A stretch of 64,000 bases of DNA, taken from contig NZ_QJJM01000016.1 in NCBI RefSeq assembly GCF_003201955.1, forward strand, positions 1 to 64,000. Direction: 5' to 3'. The stretch comes from Blastomonas natatoria. Its GTDB lineage: Bacteria; Pseudomonadota; Alphaproteobacteria; Sphingomonadales; Sphingomonadaceae. The notes beneath the pieces are model-generated. The model worked only from the letters and a program-made list of their open reading frames with translations. It searched no databases and was not told the DNA's origin. How positions within the stretch are numbered: position 1 is the stretch's first letter; the number at the start of each line of letters is the position of its first letter. Position numbers and translations under genes: made by a program. Positions 33,283-41,566 of the stretch are shown here, piece after piece.

Positions 33283-34122
33283 TCAGCGGCAGGGGCCGAG
33301 CTGTTCTCGCACGTAATTATAGTCGCGCCGCGCCAGATCATTGTCGGCGGGCGTGTCGGACACCAGTGCCCGCGCCGGAATCTCGCGCGGGAGGAAGCAG
33401 GCGAGGCGGTACCAGAGCAGGGTATTGCGGCGCGGCGGCGCGGCGGCTTCGTCTACGATCTCGGTCAACGATACGGCCCAGCGAGGCGCGAGGCCCGGCC
33501 GGCGCAGCACGGTGATCGATACCGGGTCGCCGGTCGAGGTTGCCAGAAACACCTGGGTTTCCCCTTCGCCTTGCAAGTTCCCGCGCACATGCAGCGCCTC
33601 GCGGATGCCCCGAATGCTGGGGGGCGCGCTGGGGCTCACGAGTTCGGTGATGATCGTGCGTGCCTGCTGCTCGATCTCGGGGCTCCAGGCGATCTGCGCA
33701 TCCTTTGATACCAGCTGAATTTCTCCCGCACGCGTCCCGGGGCGGGCAAACAGCAGGAACTGTTGCTTCTTGAGCTTGGGAACGTTGCCCTTGGCGTTAC
33801 GCGGCACGTCAACCAGATAGCGAATCGATTCGCTTACCCCCTGCTTTCCGCGAATGAGATTCAATACCTGCGCCTCGACAAACAGCCGTGCCATTCCGGG
33901 AGCGACGTCCGGCGCGCGCTCCGGATCGACCACGGTTGTCTTCCTTATCTGCACCCGCATCACCTGCGGGGCGATGTCTGTCAGCCGTGCCAGAGCGACA
34001 TATCCGGGTGCATCCGTTTCGGATGAAACCTGTGCATTCGCGCCGTATACGATAGGAAAACCACCACTAATTGCGACGGTTAAGGCCAGGGTGGTGGCAA
34101 GCGATTTCAGCGCGTGCGGCAT
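33283..34122 (-). CDS. Secreted hypothetical protein
   Basis: This 279-residue protein has a signal peptide (ATTLALTVAISGGFPIVYGANAQ) and no other membrane segment. The mature part starts with an alternating strand region (ALARLTDIAPQVMRVQIRKT, ARLFVEAQVLNLIRGKQGV, IRYLVDVPRNAKG) suggesting beta structure. It continues with QFLLFARPGTRAGEIQLVSK and ends with two cysteines (LACFLPRE and LGPCR) that could pair. I recognise no family. It is divergent from tonB, 313 bases away, and may be an envelope protein. The ATG lies 5' of a GAGGAGAC site on the minus strand, a good match. Confidence 0.75.
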   Translation of the reverse strand: MPHALKSLATTLALTVAISGGFPIVYGANAQVSSETDAPGYVALARLTDIAPQVMRVQIRKTTVVDPERAPDVAPGMARLFVEAQVLNLIRGKQGVSESIRYLVDVPRNAKGNVPKLKKQQFLLFARPGTRAGEIQLVSKDAQIAWSPEIEQQARTIITELVSPSAPPSIRGIREALHVRGNLQGEGETQVFLATSTGDPVSITVLRRPGLAPRWAVSLTEIVDEAAAPPRRNTLLWYRLACFLPREIPARALVSDTPADNDLARRDYNYVREQLGPCR

Positions 34123-34435
34123 CGTCGAGTCTCCTCGTTTTCAGGGTCCGGGAAGGCGGCTCTCGGGGCTCAAAGGTTAATTCAAACTGAATCCATTTAA
34201 GCGATTGCCTGCTGATAAGTTGCGCGTTAAATCCCCTTTCGGGCAAGAGAAAAACAAACCAGAGGCTGGAGCACAGTCGGGGAGCGGGAGGCAAACCTTA
34301 ACGGGTTGCAGTCCGCAACTTGTGTGTTTCCTGCGCCAGCTGCGGTCATCAGCTGGTTTGTCCGGGTGTCGTGGATTGCAATGTCGGCGCTCCCCGGATG
34401 ACGGGTTTCACTAGGGTAAGGAGCGTCGTTTCTGA
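34123..34435. promoter_or_regulatory. Divergent intergenic region before tonB
   Basis: These 313 bases hold the promoters of tonB (plus) and the secreted protein (minus). An AAGGAG site lies about 12 bases before tonB. A small inverted repeat (GTTGC AGTCC GCAAC at about 34315-34329) and an AT-richer stretch near 34180-34260 are visible. I see no convincing Fur box and no gene. Confidence 0.4.
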
Positions 34436-35098
34436 ATGGCCTATGCTGATCAACAGGCAAGCGGAAACAAGATAGTTTCCCTGGTTATCGTGGCATTGAT
34501 CCACATCGTGGTCATCTATGCCCTGGTAACAGGACTTGCATATAGTGCGGTCAAGACGGTGGCTGAAAAGCTGAACGTCGTTGATGTTCAAGAAGAGGTT
34601 GTGGAGCCGGAAGAGCCGCCGCCACCTCCGCCGGACCAGCCGATCACACCGCCGCCGGTGGTAACGCCGCCGCCGATCGTTCGGACGCCGCCAACCACGG
34701 CTCCGGTCATCACCACCACCAATGTTCCCCCGCCGGTATTCATTCCGAATCCCGTTGCGGCACCGCCGCCCGCGCCTCCGGCTCCGCCTCCGCCGCCTTC
34801 CAAGGCTTCGGGTGCATCGCCGCGCGGCAACCCGGGCAGCTGGGCAACCCCCAACGACTACCCCGCGCGAGCACTGCGTGAAGAGCGTGCTGGTACCACT
34901 CGTTTCCGCGTCACCATCGGCCCAGACGGCCGCGTGACGGATTGTCAGATCACCGGATCGAGCGGCCATGCCGATCTCGACGAGGCGACCTGCAAGAACG
35001 TGACCCGCAGGGCGCGCTTCAAGCCCGCTCTCGATGCTGCCGGAAACGCGATTTCGGATACCTATTCGAACGCGGTTCGCTGGGAAATTCCGAAGTAA
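34436..35098 (+). CDS. tonB: Energy transducer TonB
   Basis: TonB couples the proton-motive force from ExbB/ExbD to outer-membrane receptors. The 220-residue protein has a cytoplasmic start, an N-terminal anchor (VSLVIVALIHIVVIYALVTG, with the conserved His) and a periplasmic Pro-rich linker of about 80 residues built of PPP and PPPVV units. The C-terminal domain (about 140-220) includes YPARALREERAGTTRFRV, IGPDGRVTDCQITGSSGHAD and TRRARFKPALDAAGN. It begins an operon with exbB, exbD1 and exbD2. It is the only clear tonB in the window and could serve both receptors here. Confidence 0.96.
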   Translation: MAYADQQASGNKIVSLVIVALIHIVVIYALVTGLAYSAVKTVAEKLNVVDVQEEVVEPEEPPPPPPDQPITPPPVVTPPPIVRTPPTTAPVITTTNVPPPVFIPNPVAAPPPAPPAPPPPPSKASGASPRGNPGSWATPNDYPARALREERAGTTRFRVTIGPDGRVTDCQITGSSGHADLDEATCKNVTRRARFKPALDAAGNAISDTYSNAVRWEIPK

Positions 35099-35195
35099 CA
35101 TTTGGACTGGATGCCGCTGCGGCGGATTGGGTTTTTGGTTCTAGACGCACCGATTTTTGGACGGCGCTCTATCTATTTTCTGAGAGGAAGTTTTG

Positions 35196-35960
35196 ATGTT
35201 GATTGAAATGCTGGCTGCGGCTGCAGGTGAAGCGCCGAAAAACGCTTTTGGTTTTGCAGAAGCTCTCGAGCAGGGCGGTGTGATCGCTTACGCCACCGTC
35301 GTCATCCTGGGTATCATGTCGTTCGGTTCGTTCTTCATCCTGTTCACCAAGCTGTTCGAACAGCAGAAGGTGCTTTCGCAGGGTGCCAAGGTTCGTGAAA
35401 CCTTCTGGCGCGCTGGCAGCATGAAGGAAGGCGCCAACAAGCTCGAGAAGAACACTGCCTATCGTCAGATCGTCGACGACGGCCTGAAGGCGCAGGAAGA
35501 GCATGCCAAGCTGACCGACCCTGTCGAAGCGCATGACTGGCTGCACGGTTCGCTGAGCCGTTCGGAAGCTGCCATCAACGCCAAGCTGGCTGGTGGTCTG
35601 CCGTTCCTTGCAACCGTGGGTGCAACCTCGCCGTTCATCGGTCTGTTCGGTACCGTTATCGGTATCTACCGCGCTCTGATCAAGATCGGCATCGCCGGTC
35701 AGGCATCGATCGACCAGGTCGCCGGCCCCGTCGGTGAAGCTCTGATCATGACCGCACTGGGTCTGGGCGTGGCCGTTCCCGCTGTGCTTGCCTACAACTG
35801 GCTGCAGGCTCGCAACAAGCTGATCGCTGCTCAGCTGAGCGCGTTCTCGACCGACGTTCTGGGTTACATGGCTTCGAACGGTGCCGTGGTTCCGGCAACC
35901 AAGGCTGCTGCTCCGGTTGCCAAGCCTGCTGCTCCCGCCGCCGCTCCGATCAAGAAGTAA
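35196..35960 (+). CDS. exbB: ExbB/TolQ-type proton channel subunit
   Basis: ExbB forms the pentameric stator that drives TonB. The 254-residue protein has an N-terminal membrane segment (IAYATVVILGIMSFGSFFIL), a cytoplasmic domain, then the conserved pair of helices (LPFLATVGATSPFIGLFGTV and EALIMTALGLGVAVPAVLAY) with the MotA/TolQ/ExbB signatures. The C-terminal tail is an Ala/Pro/Lys repeat region (about 235-254), rarer in classical ExbB. The ATG at 35196 follows AGAGGAAG, 5-6 bases away; a TTG three bases earlier is less likely. It is 97 bases after tonB. Confidence 0.95.
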   Translation: MLIEMLAAAAGEAPKNAFGFAEALEQGGVIAYATVVILGIMSFGSFFILFTKLFEQQKVLSQGAKVRETFWRAGSMKEGANKLEKNTAYRQIVDDGLKAQEEHAKLTDPVEAHDWLHGSLSRSEAAINAKLAGGLPFLATVGATSPFIGLFGTVIGIYRALIKIGIAGQASIDQVAGPVGEALIMTALGLGVAVPAVLAYNWLQARNKLIAAQLSAFSTDVLGYMASNGAVVPATKAAAPVAKPAAPAAAPIKK

Positions 35961-35974
35961 TCCGGCTGGGATAG

Positions 35975-36005
35975 GGGTGCGATCGGGCTTCGGCACATCG
36001 CACCC
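35975..36005 (+). promoter_or_regulatory. Intra-operon hairpin between exbB and exbD1
   Basis: A 9-base perfect stem (GGGTGCGAT with ATCGCACCC) with a 13-base loop lies 15 bases after the exbB stop. There is no T run, so it is not a full terminator. It could protect the exbB transcript end or reduce read-through into the exbD genes. Confidence 0.45.
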
Positions 36006-36135
36006 TGCCCAGGCAGTCATGCCTCACGGGGCATGTTGCATCGGATAGACTGGCCGGTTGGGGCTTGCTCCTTCCGCCAGTGACACAGCCACCGCTCCTT
36101 TGGGCAAGTGGCATGACAGAATAGGATTTGTTGCG

Positions 36136-36669
36136 ATGGCAATGAGCGTTGGAGGCGCCGGCGGCGAAGAGAAGCCGATGTCGGACATCAACACCACGCC
36201 CCTCGTGGACGTGATGCTGGTGCTTCTCATCATCTTCCTGATCGCGATTCCGGTCGTGATCCAGACGGTGGATGATCTGGAAATCCCGGTGGTCGAATTT
36301 GAACCGACCGAGACTAAGAACGAAAACATCCTGCTTTCGGTTTCCTCGACTGATGCCAATGGCCTCAGCCCCGGTGACGAAGGCTTTGCGGGCGCAAGCC
36401 CGAACGGCGAATGCCGCGTGTATGTGAACGTGACGCCGGTGGACAATGTCGAACTCCAGGAACTCGCTGTGAAGCGTCTGGAATCGATCATCGAAAACGC
36501 CGGTGGTGTGGAAAACCTGAAGGAAGAGGATCTTCCCGAAGTGCACATCCGTGGTGACATCAATGCCCCCTACCGGTGCATTGGCGGCGCCATCTTCACC
36601 GTGCAGCGTGCCGGTTTCGCCAAGGTGGGCTTCATTTCCTCGCCCATCGCACTGGTTGAAGCAGGTTAA
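36136..36669 (+). CDS. exbD: ExbD/TolR-type biopolymer transport protein
   Basis: This 177-residue ExbD has a single N-terminal membrane helix (LVDVMLVLLIIFLIAIPVVI) that contains the protonatable Asp in PLVDVML. The preceding MSDINTTP is the classical ExbD/TolR start. The periplasmic domain of about 120 residues contains ELAVKRLESIIENAGGV, VHIRGDINAPYRCIGGAIFT and a final strand GFAKVGFISSP. It is longer than the second ExbD, with an insert (SSTDANGLSPGDEGF) and two cysteines. I place the start at 36136, where AGGA lies 10 bases upstream. It follows exbB after 175 bases. Confidence 0.93.
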   Translation: MAMSVGGAGGEEKPMSDINTTPLVDVMLVLLIIFLIAIPVVIQTVDDLEIPVVEFEPTETKNENILLSVSSTDANGLSPGDEGFAGASPNGECRVYVNVTPVDNVELQELAVKRLESIIENAGGVENLKEEDLPEVHIRGDINAPYRCIGGAIFTVQRAGFAKVGFISSPIALVEAG

Positions 36670-36707
36670 GCGCTTCGGTGCGCACACAGGAATTGGAGTA
36701 GCTTGAT

Positions 36708-37151
36708 ATGGCAATGAGTGGCGGCAAGGACGATGGCGAGCCGATGATGGAGATGAACACGACGCCGTTGATCGACGTCATGCTCGTGCTTCTCATCATG
36801 TTCATCATCACCATCCCGGTGCAGACCCATGCGGTCAAGATCGACCTTCCGGTCGACAGCCAGACCCCACCGGATGTCCAGATCGAACCGGTCAAGAACA
36901 AGCTGACCGTCGATACCAACGATACCATTGCCTGGAACGGCACGCCGGTATCACAGGGACAGCTGGCTGGCATTCTGGCACAGACCCGCAACATGGATCC
37001 GGAACCCGAACTGCAGTTCCAGCCGGATGCCCGTTCGCGCTATCAGATCACCGACGAGGTTCTCGCCGTGATCAAGCGCAGCGGCGTGACCAAGCTGGGC
37101 TTCGTGGGTAACGAACAGTACGGCACGTTCCAGAAGCCCCCGGGTCAGTAA
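36708..37151 (+). CDS. exbD: Second ExbD-type biopolymer transport protein
   Basis: This 147-residue ExbD has the same layout as its neighbour: MNTTPLIDVMLVLLIMFIIT with the key Asp, then a periplasmic domain (QTHAVKIDLPVDSQTPP, NDTIAWNGTPVSQGQL, FQPDARSRYQITDEVLAVIK, GVTKLGFVGNEQY). GGAG lies 9 bases before the ATG, 38 bases after the first exbD. Tandem unequal exbD genes behind exbB are known from Xanthomonas and sphingomonads; the second copy has been linked there to special roles. It ends the operon at a strong terminator. Confidence 0.95.
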   Translation: MAMSGGKDDGEPMMEMNTTPLIDVMLVLLIMFIITIPVQTHAVKIDLPVDSQTPPDVQIEPVKNKLTVDTNDTIAWNGTPVSQGQLAGILAQTRNMDPEPELQFQPDARSRYQITDEVLAVIKRSGVTKLGFVGNEQYGTFQKPPGQ

Positions 37152-37180
37152 TCACCCGGAAGGCTTTGGCCGAAAAAAAG

Positions 37181-37215
37181 AAAAGGGGCGGCGTAGCGAT
37201 ACGCCGCCCCTTTTT
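37181..37215. terminator. Bidirectional terminator of the ton operon
   Basis: A 15-base perfect stem (AAAAGGGGCGGCGTA with TACGCCGCCCCTTTT) with loop GCGA lies 29 bases after the last exbD. It continues with T on the plus side and with TCTTTTTTT on the minus side. Confidence 0.93.
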
Positions 37216-37235
37216 CATGTGACCGCCGGACGGCT

Positions 37236-38618
37236 TCAGCTGTTGCGCTGACGATCCGACAATTGTCGCAAGGTTGCCAGGGCATCGCGCAGGGCAGCGT
37301 CCATATCATCCTCTTGAGGCGCCTCGATGGCCAACTCTTCCCCGCCCTCGTCTGCATCGACCATGGGTTCGCCGTGCGACAGAATGCTGGGGGGAAGATA
37401 GGTGACCTCTTCATCCGTCAGCGGCTGGGCCAGGAATGGTGCCACGTCGCTTGCCGCCTCGCTGGCGAAGTCTGTTGCGGCATCTGCATCTGCTTCGGCG
37501 CGGGCGTCGGGCGGCGCCAGATCGCCGAGGCGCACGCGGAAAGGCTGCGCTTCTGTCAGATCCAAGGCCTCCGCCACCATGGCCTCCGTCTCGAGGGGAC
37601 GAGCAATCGGGACGACGGTCGCATCAGCTGTCGTGAAGCTCGGAGCGCTGCGGAACGCCGCAGCGTCCTGACGACGGCGCGCAAGCCCCGTTTCCAGCCG
37701 CTCCAGCAGCTCGGCGACGCTCAGGTGATCGAGGTCCGGAAGTGGCTGCGCGAATGGGCCAGGGGCGTCGGCGCCACGCTGAAGGGCGCTGTTCGGCAAT
37801 ATTTCGGTTGCTATGGGCGCAGCAGCAGGCGCCTCGGCGACCAAGAACTCCTGCGCCTCGTGCGAAAGCTCAGGATCGAGGCTGTTTCCGGGGATCGCTG
37901 TGGCAGAATCGTCATCGATACTGGTGGCAACAGGGGGGGCAGCCCATTCTGCTGATGATGGCGGCGCGAAACGCAGCGAGGGAGCCATCGGCGATGCGCT
38001 GGGCTCCTCGAGCGATGGCGCAATCGTCATGTCCATGCCGAGTTCCAGCGGGCTTGCCGCTGGCATGTCGCCAGTCTTGACGGGTTCGTTCAGATCGCTG
38101 CTCGCGCGGATCGGCGCACGCACGGGTGCGTCCGGATGCTGATCGCCGTTTCGGATTCGCACCGGTGCCAGGTCCGAAAAATCGGTGATGGTTCCGGGGG
38201 CAGCTTCCGACTTGCCGAAGCGCAGCGAGCGCAACCAACCGGCCAGCTTGCCGCCCTTGCTCGCCGGAGCGACGCTCTGCGCCTCGTCCTTCCCGGCTTC
38301 ACCGGCCTTCTGGATCGCAGTTTCAAAACCCATGTCGTCACTCTCCACGCGCGGCAGCAACGCGAGCAGCGCTCCTGCGGTCAGTGTTCCAATGCCTGCG
38401 CTCAGGGCCAGGCGGGCGGTGTCGCCGAGCGGTGGCGCCGCTGCAGGCAGCAATTCGGCGATGCCATAGGCAGTCACGAAACCTTCGATGGCGCTCATCG
38501 GGATGAAGCTGCTGCCGAAACCTGCGGCCAGACCCCCGCCCAGCGCGAGCGCGACCGGGTGCCGCGCCACGAGGCCGGCGCCCTCCGCATCATCGGCTTG
38601 CGATGTCACCATGCCCAT
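37236..38618 (-). CDS. Ala/Pro/acid-rich membrane protein, unknown function
   Basis: This protein of 460 residues has two Gly/Ala-rich hydrophobic segments near the N-terminus (PVALALGGGLAAGFGSSFIP and LALSAGIGTLTAGALLALLP). Its long tail is rich in Ala, Pro, Asp and Glu and mostly unstructured. Short ordered elements interrupt the tail: SDFSDLAPVRIR-like strands near residue 145, and the helix LDHLSVAELLERLETGLARRR (about 295-315), which resembles a sphingomonad-specific motif. The C-terminus ends with a Gln/Arg-rich helix (ALRDALATLRQLSDRQRNS). I recognise no enzyme domain. It starts 21 bases after the exosortase-associated glycosyltransferase and is probably cotranscribed with it. The TTG just upstream is a less likely start. 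Confidence 0.75.
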   Translation of the reverse strand: MGMVTSQADDAEGAGLVARHPVALALGGGLAAGFGSSFIPMSAIEGFVTAYGIAELLPAAAPPLGDTARLALSAGIGTLTAGALLALLPRVESDDMGFETAIQKAGEAGKDEAQSVAPASKGGKLAGWLRSLRFGKSEAAPGTITDFSDLAPVRIRNGDQHPDAPVRAPIRASSDLNEPVKTGDMPAASPLELGMDMTIAPSLEEPSASPMAPSLRFAPPSSAEWAAPPVATSIDDDSATAIPGNSLDPELSHEAQEFLVAEAPAAAPIATEILPNSALQRGADAPGPFAQPLPDLDHLSVAELLERLETGLARRRQDAAAFRSAPSFTTADATVVPIARPLETEAMVAEALDLTEAQPFRVRLGDLAPPDARAEADADAATDFASEAASDVAPFLAQPLTDEEVTYLPPSILSHGEPMVDADEGGEELAIEAPQEDDMDAALRDALATLRQLSDRQRNS

Positions 38619-38639
38619 CAAACCCCGTTGCCGTCCTGT

Positions 38640-39887
38640 TCAGGCAGCGCTGGAAACGCGTCTGCCTGCCTGACGTTCTAGCATGTTTTGGTAAACGGGT
38701 TGATAACGTTGCACATTCCGCGCCCAGTTGCGCTCTTCGGCCACGAACGCGCGGGCTACCGTCCTGCGCTGGTCCCAGTCGGATCGCGCTGCAACGAGCT
38801 TGGCCAGCGCTGCGGCCAAGGCCTCGGGATTGTCGGGGGGAAAGAGTGTGCCGGTGACGCCATCGGCTATGAGTTCGCGATGCCCGCCGACATCGGATGC
38901 AGCGACGAGCCGCCCTTGCGCCATGGCCTCCAGCGGCTTGAGCGGGGTCACCGTTTCGGTCAGCCGCATCGCCTTGCGCGGATAGACGAGAATATCGGTC
39001 AGGCTGTAATAATGTTCGACCTCATGATGCGGCACGCGCCCCACAAAGCGGATGGCATGGGCAGCAGGCGAACGTTCCGCCTGGGCGCGCAGGTCCGCCT
39101 CGGCGGGTCCACCGCCCACCAGCAGTAGCCGGATATCGGGGTTGCCCGCCACCAGCGTCGGCATGGCCGCAATCAGGTCGTCCAGCCCTTCATAAGGATA
39201 GAAGCTGCCGATGAAACCGAGCACGGTCTTGCCAGCCAGACCCAGCGCCTCGGCGCGTTTCGGATCGGCTGGCACAGGCGTGCCGAACATTTCCATGTCC
39301 ACGCCGTTGGGCGATATCATGATCTTGTCCGAAGCAAAGCCGCGCGCGATCAGATCATCGCGCAGCCCTTCGCAGATCACGGCGACCGCGTCCGCTTGGG
39401 CAACGACGCGGTTTTCCATCTGCCTTGTGAGCCAGTATTTGGCCGATGTCTCGCTGCCGGTACCATTGCCGACCGCTGCATCTTCCCAGAATGCACGGAT
39501 TTCATAGAGTACTGGCAAGCCCAGCCTGCGTCCGGCGCGGATGGCAGCCAGACCGTTAAGGGCAGGCGAATGCGCATGAAGAATGTCGGGTTTGAAGATC
39601 GCGGCCGTCGCCTCGGTCGCGCGCGCGAGCGCGGCAATGTCGCGCCATTCGCGCAGACCCGGCGGTCCGGAGACGCTTTCCATCGTTCGGTGGAAGGTCA
39701 GGCCGTCATGCGTCTCGACCGCGTCGATCTCCGCGCCGTCTGGCAGCGATGCCTGGTGCCGCACGCTGGTGACACCGCGCACTTCCAGGCCAGCGCGCAG
39801 CTGGGCGGCCATGATCGCGCGCGTGCGGAAACTGTAGCCGCTGTGCAGTGGCAGGCTGTGATCAAGAACGTGCAAGATGCGGGTCAT
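38640..39887 (-). CDS. Exosortase A-associated GT4 glycosyltransferase
   Basis: The 415-residue product matches the PEP-CTERM/exosortase A-associated glycosyltransferase family (TIGR04063) from its first residues: ILHVLDHSLPLHSGYSFRTR. It is a GT-B fold family 4 enzyme with a C-terminal donor domain: KTVLGFIGSFYPYEGLDDLI, IRLLLVGGGPAEADLRAQA and the E-x7-E motif region (RLTETVTPLKPLEAMAQG). The ATG at 39887 has AGGG 11 bases upstream. It is divergent from the small membrane protein and O-ligase genes of the same class. It would build the exopolysaccharide that accompanies exosortase A systems. No exosortase or PEP-CTERM gene is visible here. Confidence 0.9.
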   Translation of the reverse strand: MTRILHVLDHSLPLHSGYSFRTRAIMAAQLRAGLEVRGVTSVRHQASLPDGAEIDAVETHDGLTFHRTMESVSGPPGLREWRDIAALARATEATAAIFKPDILHAHSPALNGLAAIRAGRRLGLPVLYEIRAFWEDAAVGNGTGSETSAKYWLTRQMENRVVAQADAVAVICEGLRDDLIARGFASDKIMISPNGVDMEMFGTPVPADPKRAEALGLAGKTVLGFIGSFYPYEGLDDLIAAMPTLVAGNPDIRLLLVGGGPAEADLRAQAERSPAAHAIRFVGRVPHHEVEHYYSLTDILVYPRKAMRLTETVTPLKPLEAMAQGRLVAASDVGGHRELIADGVTGTLFPPDNPEALAAALAKLVAARSDWDQRRTVARAFVAEERNWARNVQRYQPVYQNMLERQAGRRVSSAA

Positions 39888-40011
39888 GGCGATCAACCCT
39901 ATGGCGCAAAAGGATTAACGCGGCGTCAACCCATTGCGCTTATGGCTGTAAACCGCAAGCCACTCCGTGCATAAACGGATGGTTCGATGTTCAGGGCAGG
40001 GCCGCGGCTTC

Positions 40012-40185
40012 ATGGTCGACAATTTCTCCATTGCGATCTCGCACCTGCTGATTGCGCTGGCGGCATGGCGCCTGGTGTGGCGCGCCGATCTGGACAAGGA
40101 AGCGCCACCGGAAAAGGACAAGCTGGGATCCGGGTTCTTCCAGCCCAGGCGTCGTCCAGGCACCGAGGAGCGCAGCGATGCGTGA
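40012..40185 (+). CDS. Small membrane protein upstream of the O-ligase-like gene
   Basis: This 57-residue protein has one hydrophobic helix (FSIAISHLLIALAAWRLVW) followed by a charged tail rich in Lys, Glu, Pro and Arg. The start is at ATG 40012. Its last 8 bases overlap the first ATG of the ligase-like gene, so translational coupling is likely. A GAGGAG site for the ligase lies inside this frame. The tail could contact the cytoplasmic face of the ligase. I know no function. Confidence 0.6.
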   Translation: MVDNFSIAISHLLIALAAWRLVWRADLDKEAPPEKDKLGSGFFQPRRRPGTEERSDA

Positions 40186-41539
40186 TCTGGCCTTTGTCGC
40201 ATTTCTCGCCGCTTTTCTGTCGCTTGGCTTCAAGCGGCCGTTCATCTTCGTGCTGGCCTATGCCTATATCGATATCGTTGCGCCGCAGCGGCTTTCCTAC
40301 TGGATGCTCAATGCGGTGCCCATATCGCTGATCGTCTTCGGCCTTGCCTTTCTCGGATGGCTGATCGCTGACGACAAGAAGGACATGCGCCTGTCCTTCC
40401 GCCAGGGCGTGATGCTGCTGCTGTTCATGTGGTGTGCCTACACCACCCGAACGGCCGATTTTCCGATCGACGCGCAGGGCAAATGGGAATGGGTGTGGAA
40501 GGCGCTGGTCTTCGCGATGTTCCTGCCGCTGACGCTGCGCACCAAGCTGCGCATCGAGGCCCTTGGGTTGATGATGGTGCTGTGCGCCAGTTCGATCATC
40601 ATCACCGGCGGCATCAAGACGCTGGCCTCGGGGGGCGGGGGCTATGGCGTGATGCAGCTGCTGATTTCCGACAATAGCGGTCTTTACGAAGGCTCGATCA
40701 TCTCGACCGTTGCCATCTGCGTCATTCCGCTGATCCTGTGGCTGGCCAATCATGGCACCATCTTCCCACCCGATTGGCGGGTCAAGACCTTTGCCTATGC
40801 GCTGATCTTTGCCTGCCTGCTCATCCCCATCGGCACCCAGGCGCGCACCGGACTGGTGTGCATCGGCGTGCTGGGCGTGCTGATGCTGCGTTTCGTGCGC
40901 TACCGGTTTCTCTATGCCGGGCTCGCGGCAGTGCTCGCGATTGCTGCCGTGCCGTTCCTGCCGCAAAGCTATACCAACCGGATGGCAACGATCGGTGAAT
41001 ACAAGGCAGACCAATCCGCCTCGACCCGCGTCGCCGTCTGGGCCTGGACGTGGAACTATGTCCAGCAGAACCCGGGAGGTGGCGGCTTCGAGGCGTATCT
41101 GCAGAACCGGGTGAAGTTCGATACCGTTGCAGCCAAGGGCGATGGGCCCAACACCCAGATCGAGAAGAACGAGATTGTCGACAAGGGGCGCGCCTATCAT
41201 TCGAGCTATTTCGAAATGCTGGGCGAGCAGGGCTTTTTCGGCCTATTCCTGTGGCTGATCATTCATTTCGGCGGTATCGTGCGGATGGAGATCATCCAGC
41301 GGATTCATCGCAAGCGCGATCGCGAGGACGAAAAATGGGTCGTTCCGCTCGCACTGGCGCTGCAGAATGGCCAGATCATCTTCATGGTGGGGTCCGCCTT
41401 TGTCGGCATCGCGTTCCAGCCCTTTATCTACATGCTGATCGCCATGCAGATCGGGCTCGACACCTATCTTGCGCGCCGCCGCAAGGAAGCGGCATTCCGT
41501 CCGCTGATCGATGGCCGGGCAGCCCCGAAACTTGCCTAA
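40178..41539 (+). CDS. O-antigen ligase-like exosortase A-associated membrane protein
   Basis: This is a 453-residue polytopic protein of the putative O-glycosylation ligase family linked with exosortase A (TIGR03097). Hydrophobic segments include AFVAFLAAFLSLGFKRPFIF, VPISLIVFGLAFLGWLI, ICVIPLILWLAN, FAYALIFACLLIPIG, RFLYAGLAAVLAIAAVPFL and GFFGLFLWLIIHFGG. The large extracytoplasmic loop between the last pair contains AYHSSYFEMLGEQGFFG, the usual Wzy/WaaL position with the conserved His. The GAGGAG site 8 bases before ATG 40178 fixes the start. It probably transfers or polymerises exopolysaccharide together with the divergent glycosyltransferase. Confidence 0.87.
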   Translation: MRDLAFVAFLAAFLSLGFKRPFIFVLAYAYIDIVAPQRLSYWMLNAVPISLIVFGLAFLGWLIADDKKDMRLSFRQGVMLLLFMWCAYTTRTADFPIDAQGKWEWVWKALVFAMFLPLTLRTKLRIEALGLMMVLCASSIIITGGIKTLASGGGGYGVMQLLISDNSGLYEGSIISTVAICVIPLILWLANHGTIFPPDWRVKTFAYALIFACLLIPIGTQARTGLVCIGVLGVLMLRFVRYRFLYAGLAAVLAIAAVPFLPQSYTNRMATIGEYKADQSASTRVAVWAWTWNYVQQNPGGGGFEAYLQNRVKFDTVAAKGDGPNTQIEKNEIVDKGRAYHSSYFEMLGEQGFFGLFLWLIIHFGGIVRMEIIQRIHRKRDREDEKWVVPLALALQNGQIIFMVGSAFVGIAFQPFIYMLIAMQIGLDTYLARRRKEAAFRPLIDGRAAPKLA

Positions 41540-41566
41540 TCGGGATGCAAACCCTAACTCGGCCGA

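Noticed and set aside
34123-34435. Fur box before tonB
   Set aside because: No 19-base inverted repeat resembling GATAATGATAATCATTATC is present.
40010-41200. A 396-codon antisense frame under the ligase-like gene
   Set aside because: It is opposite a membrane protein with clear helices. The product is His/Arg/Asp-rich, as expected for an antisense shadow.
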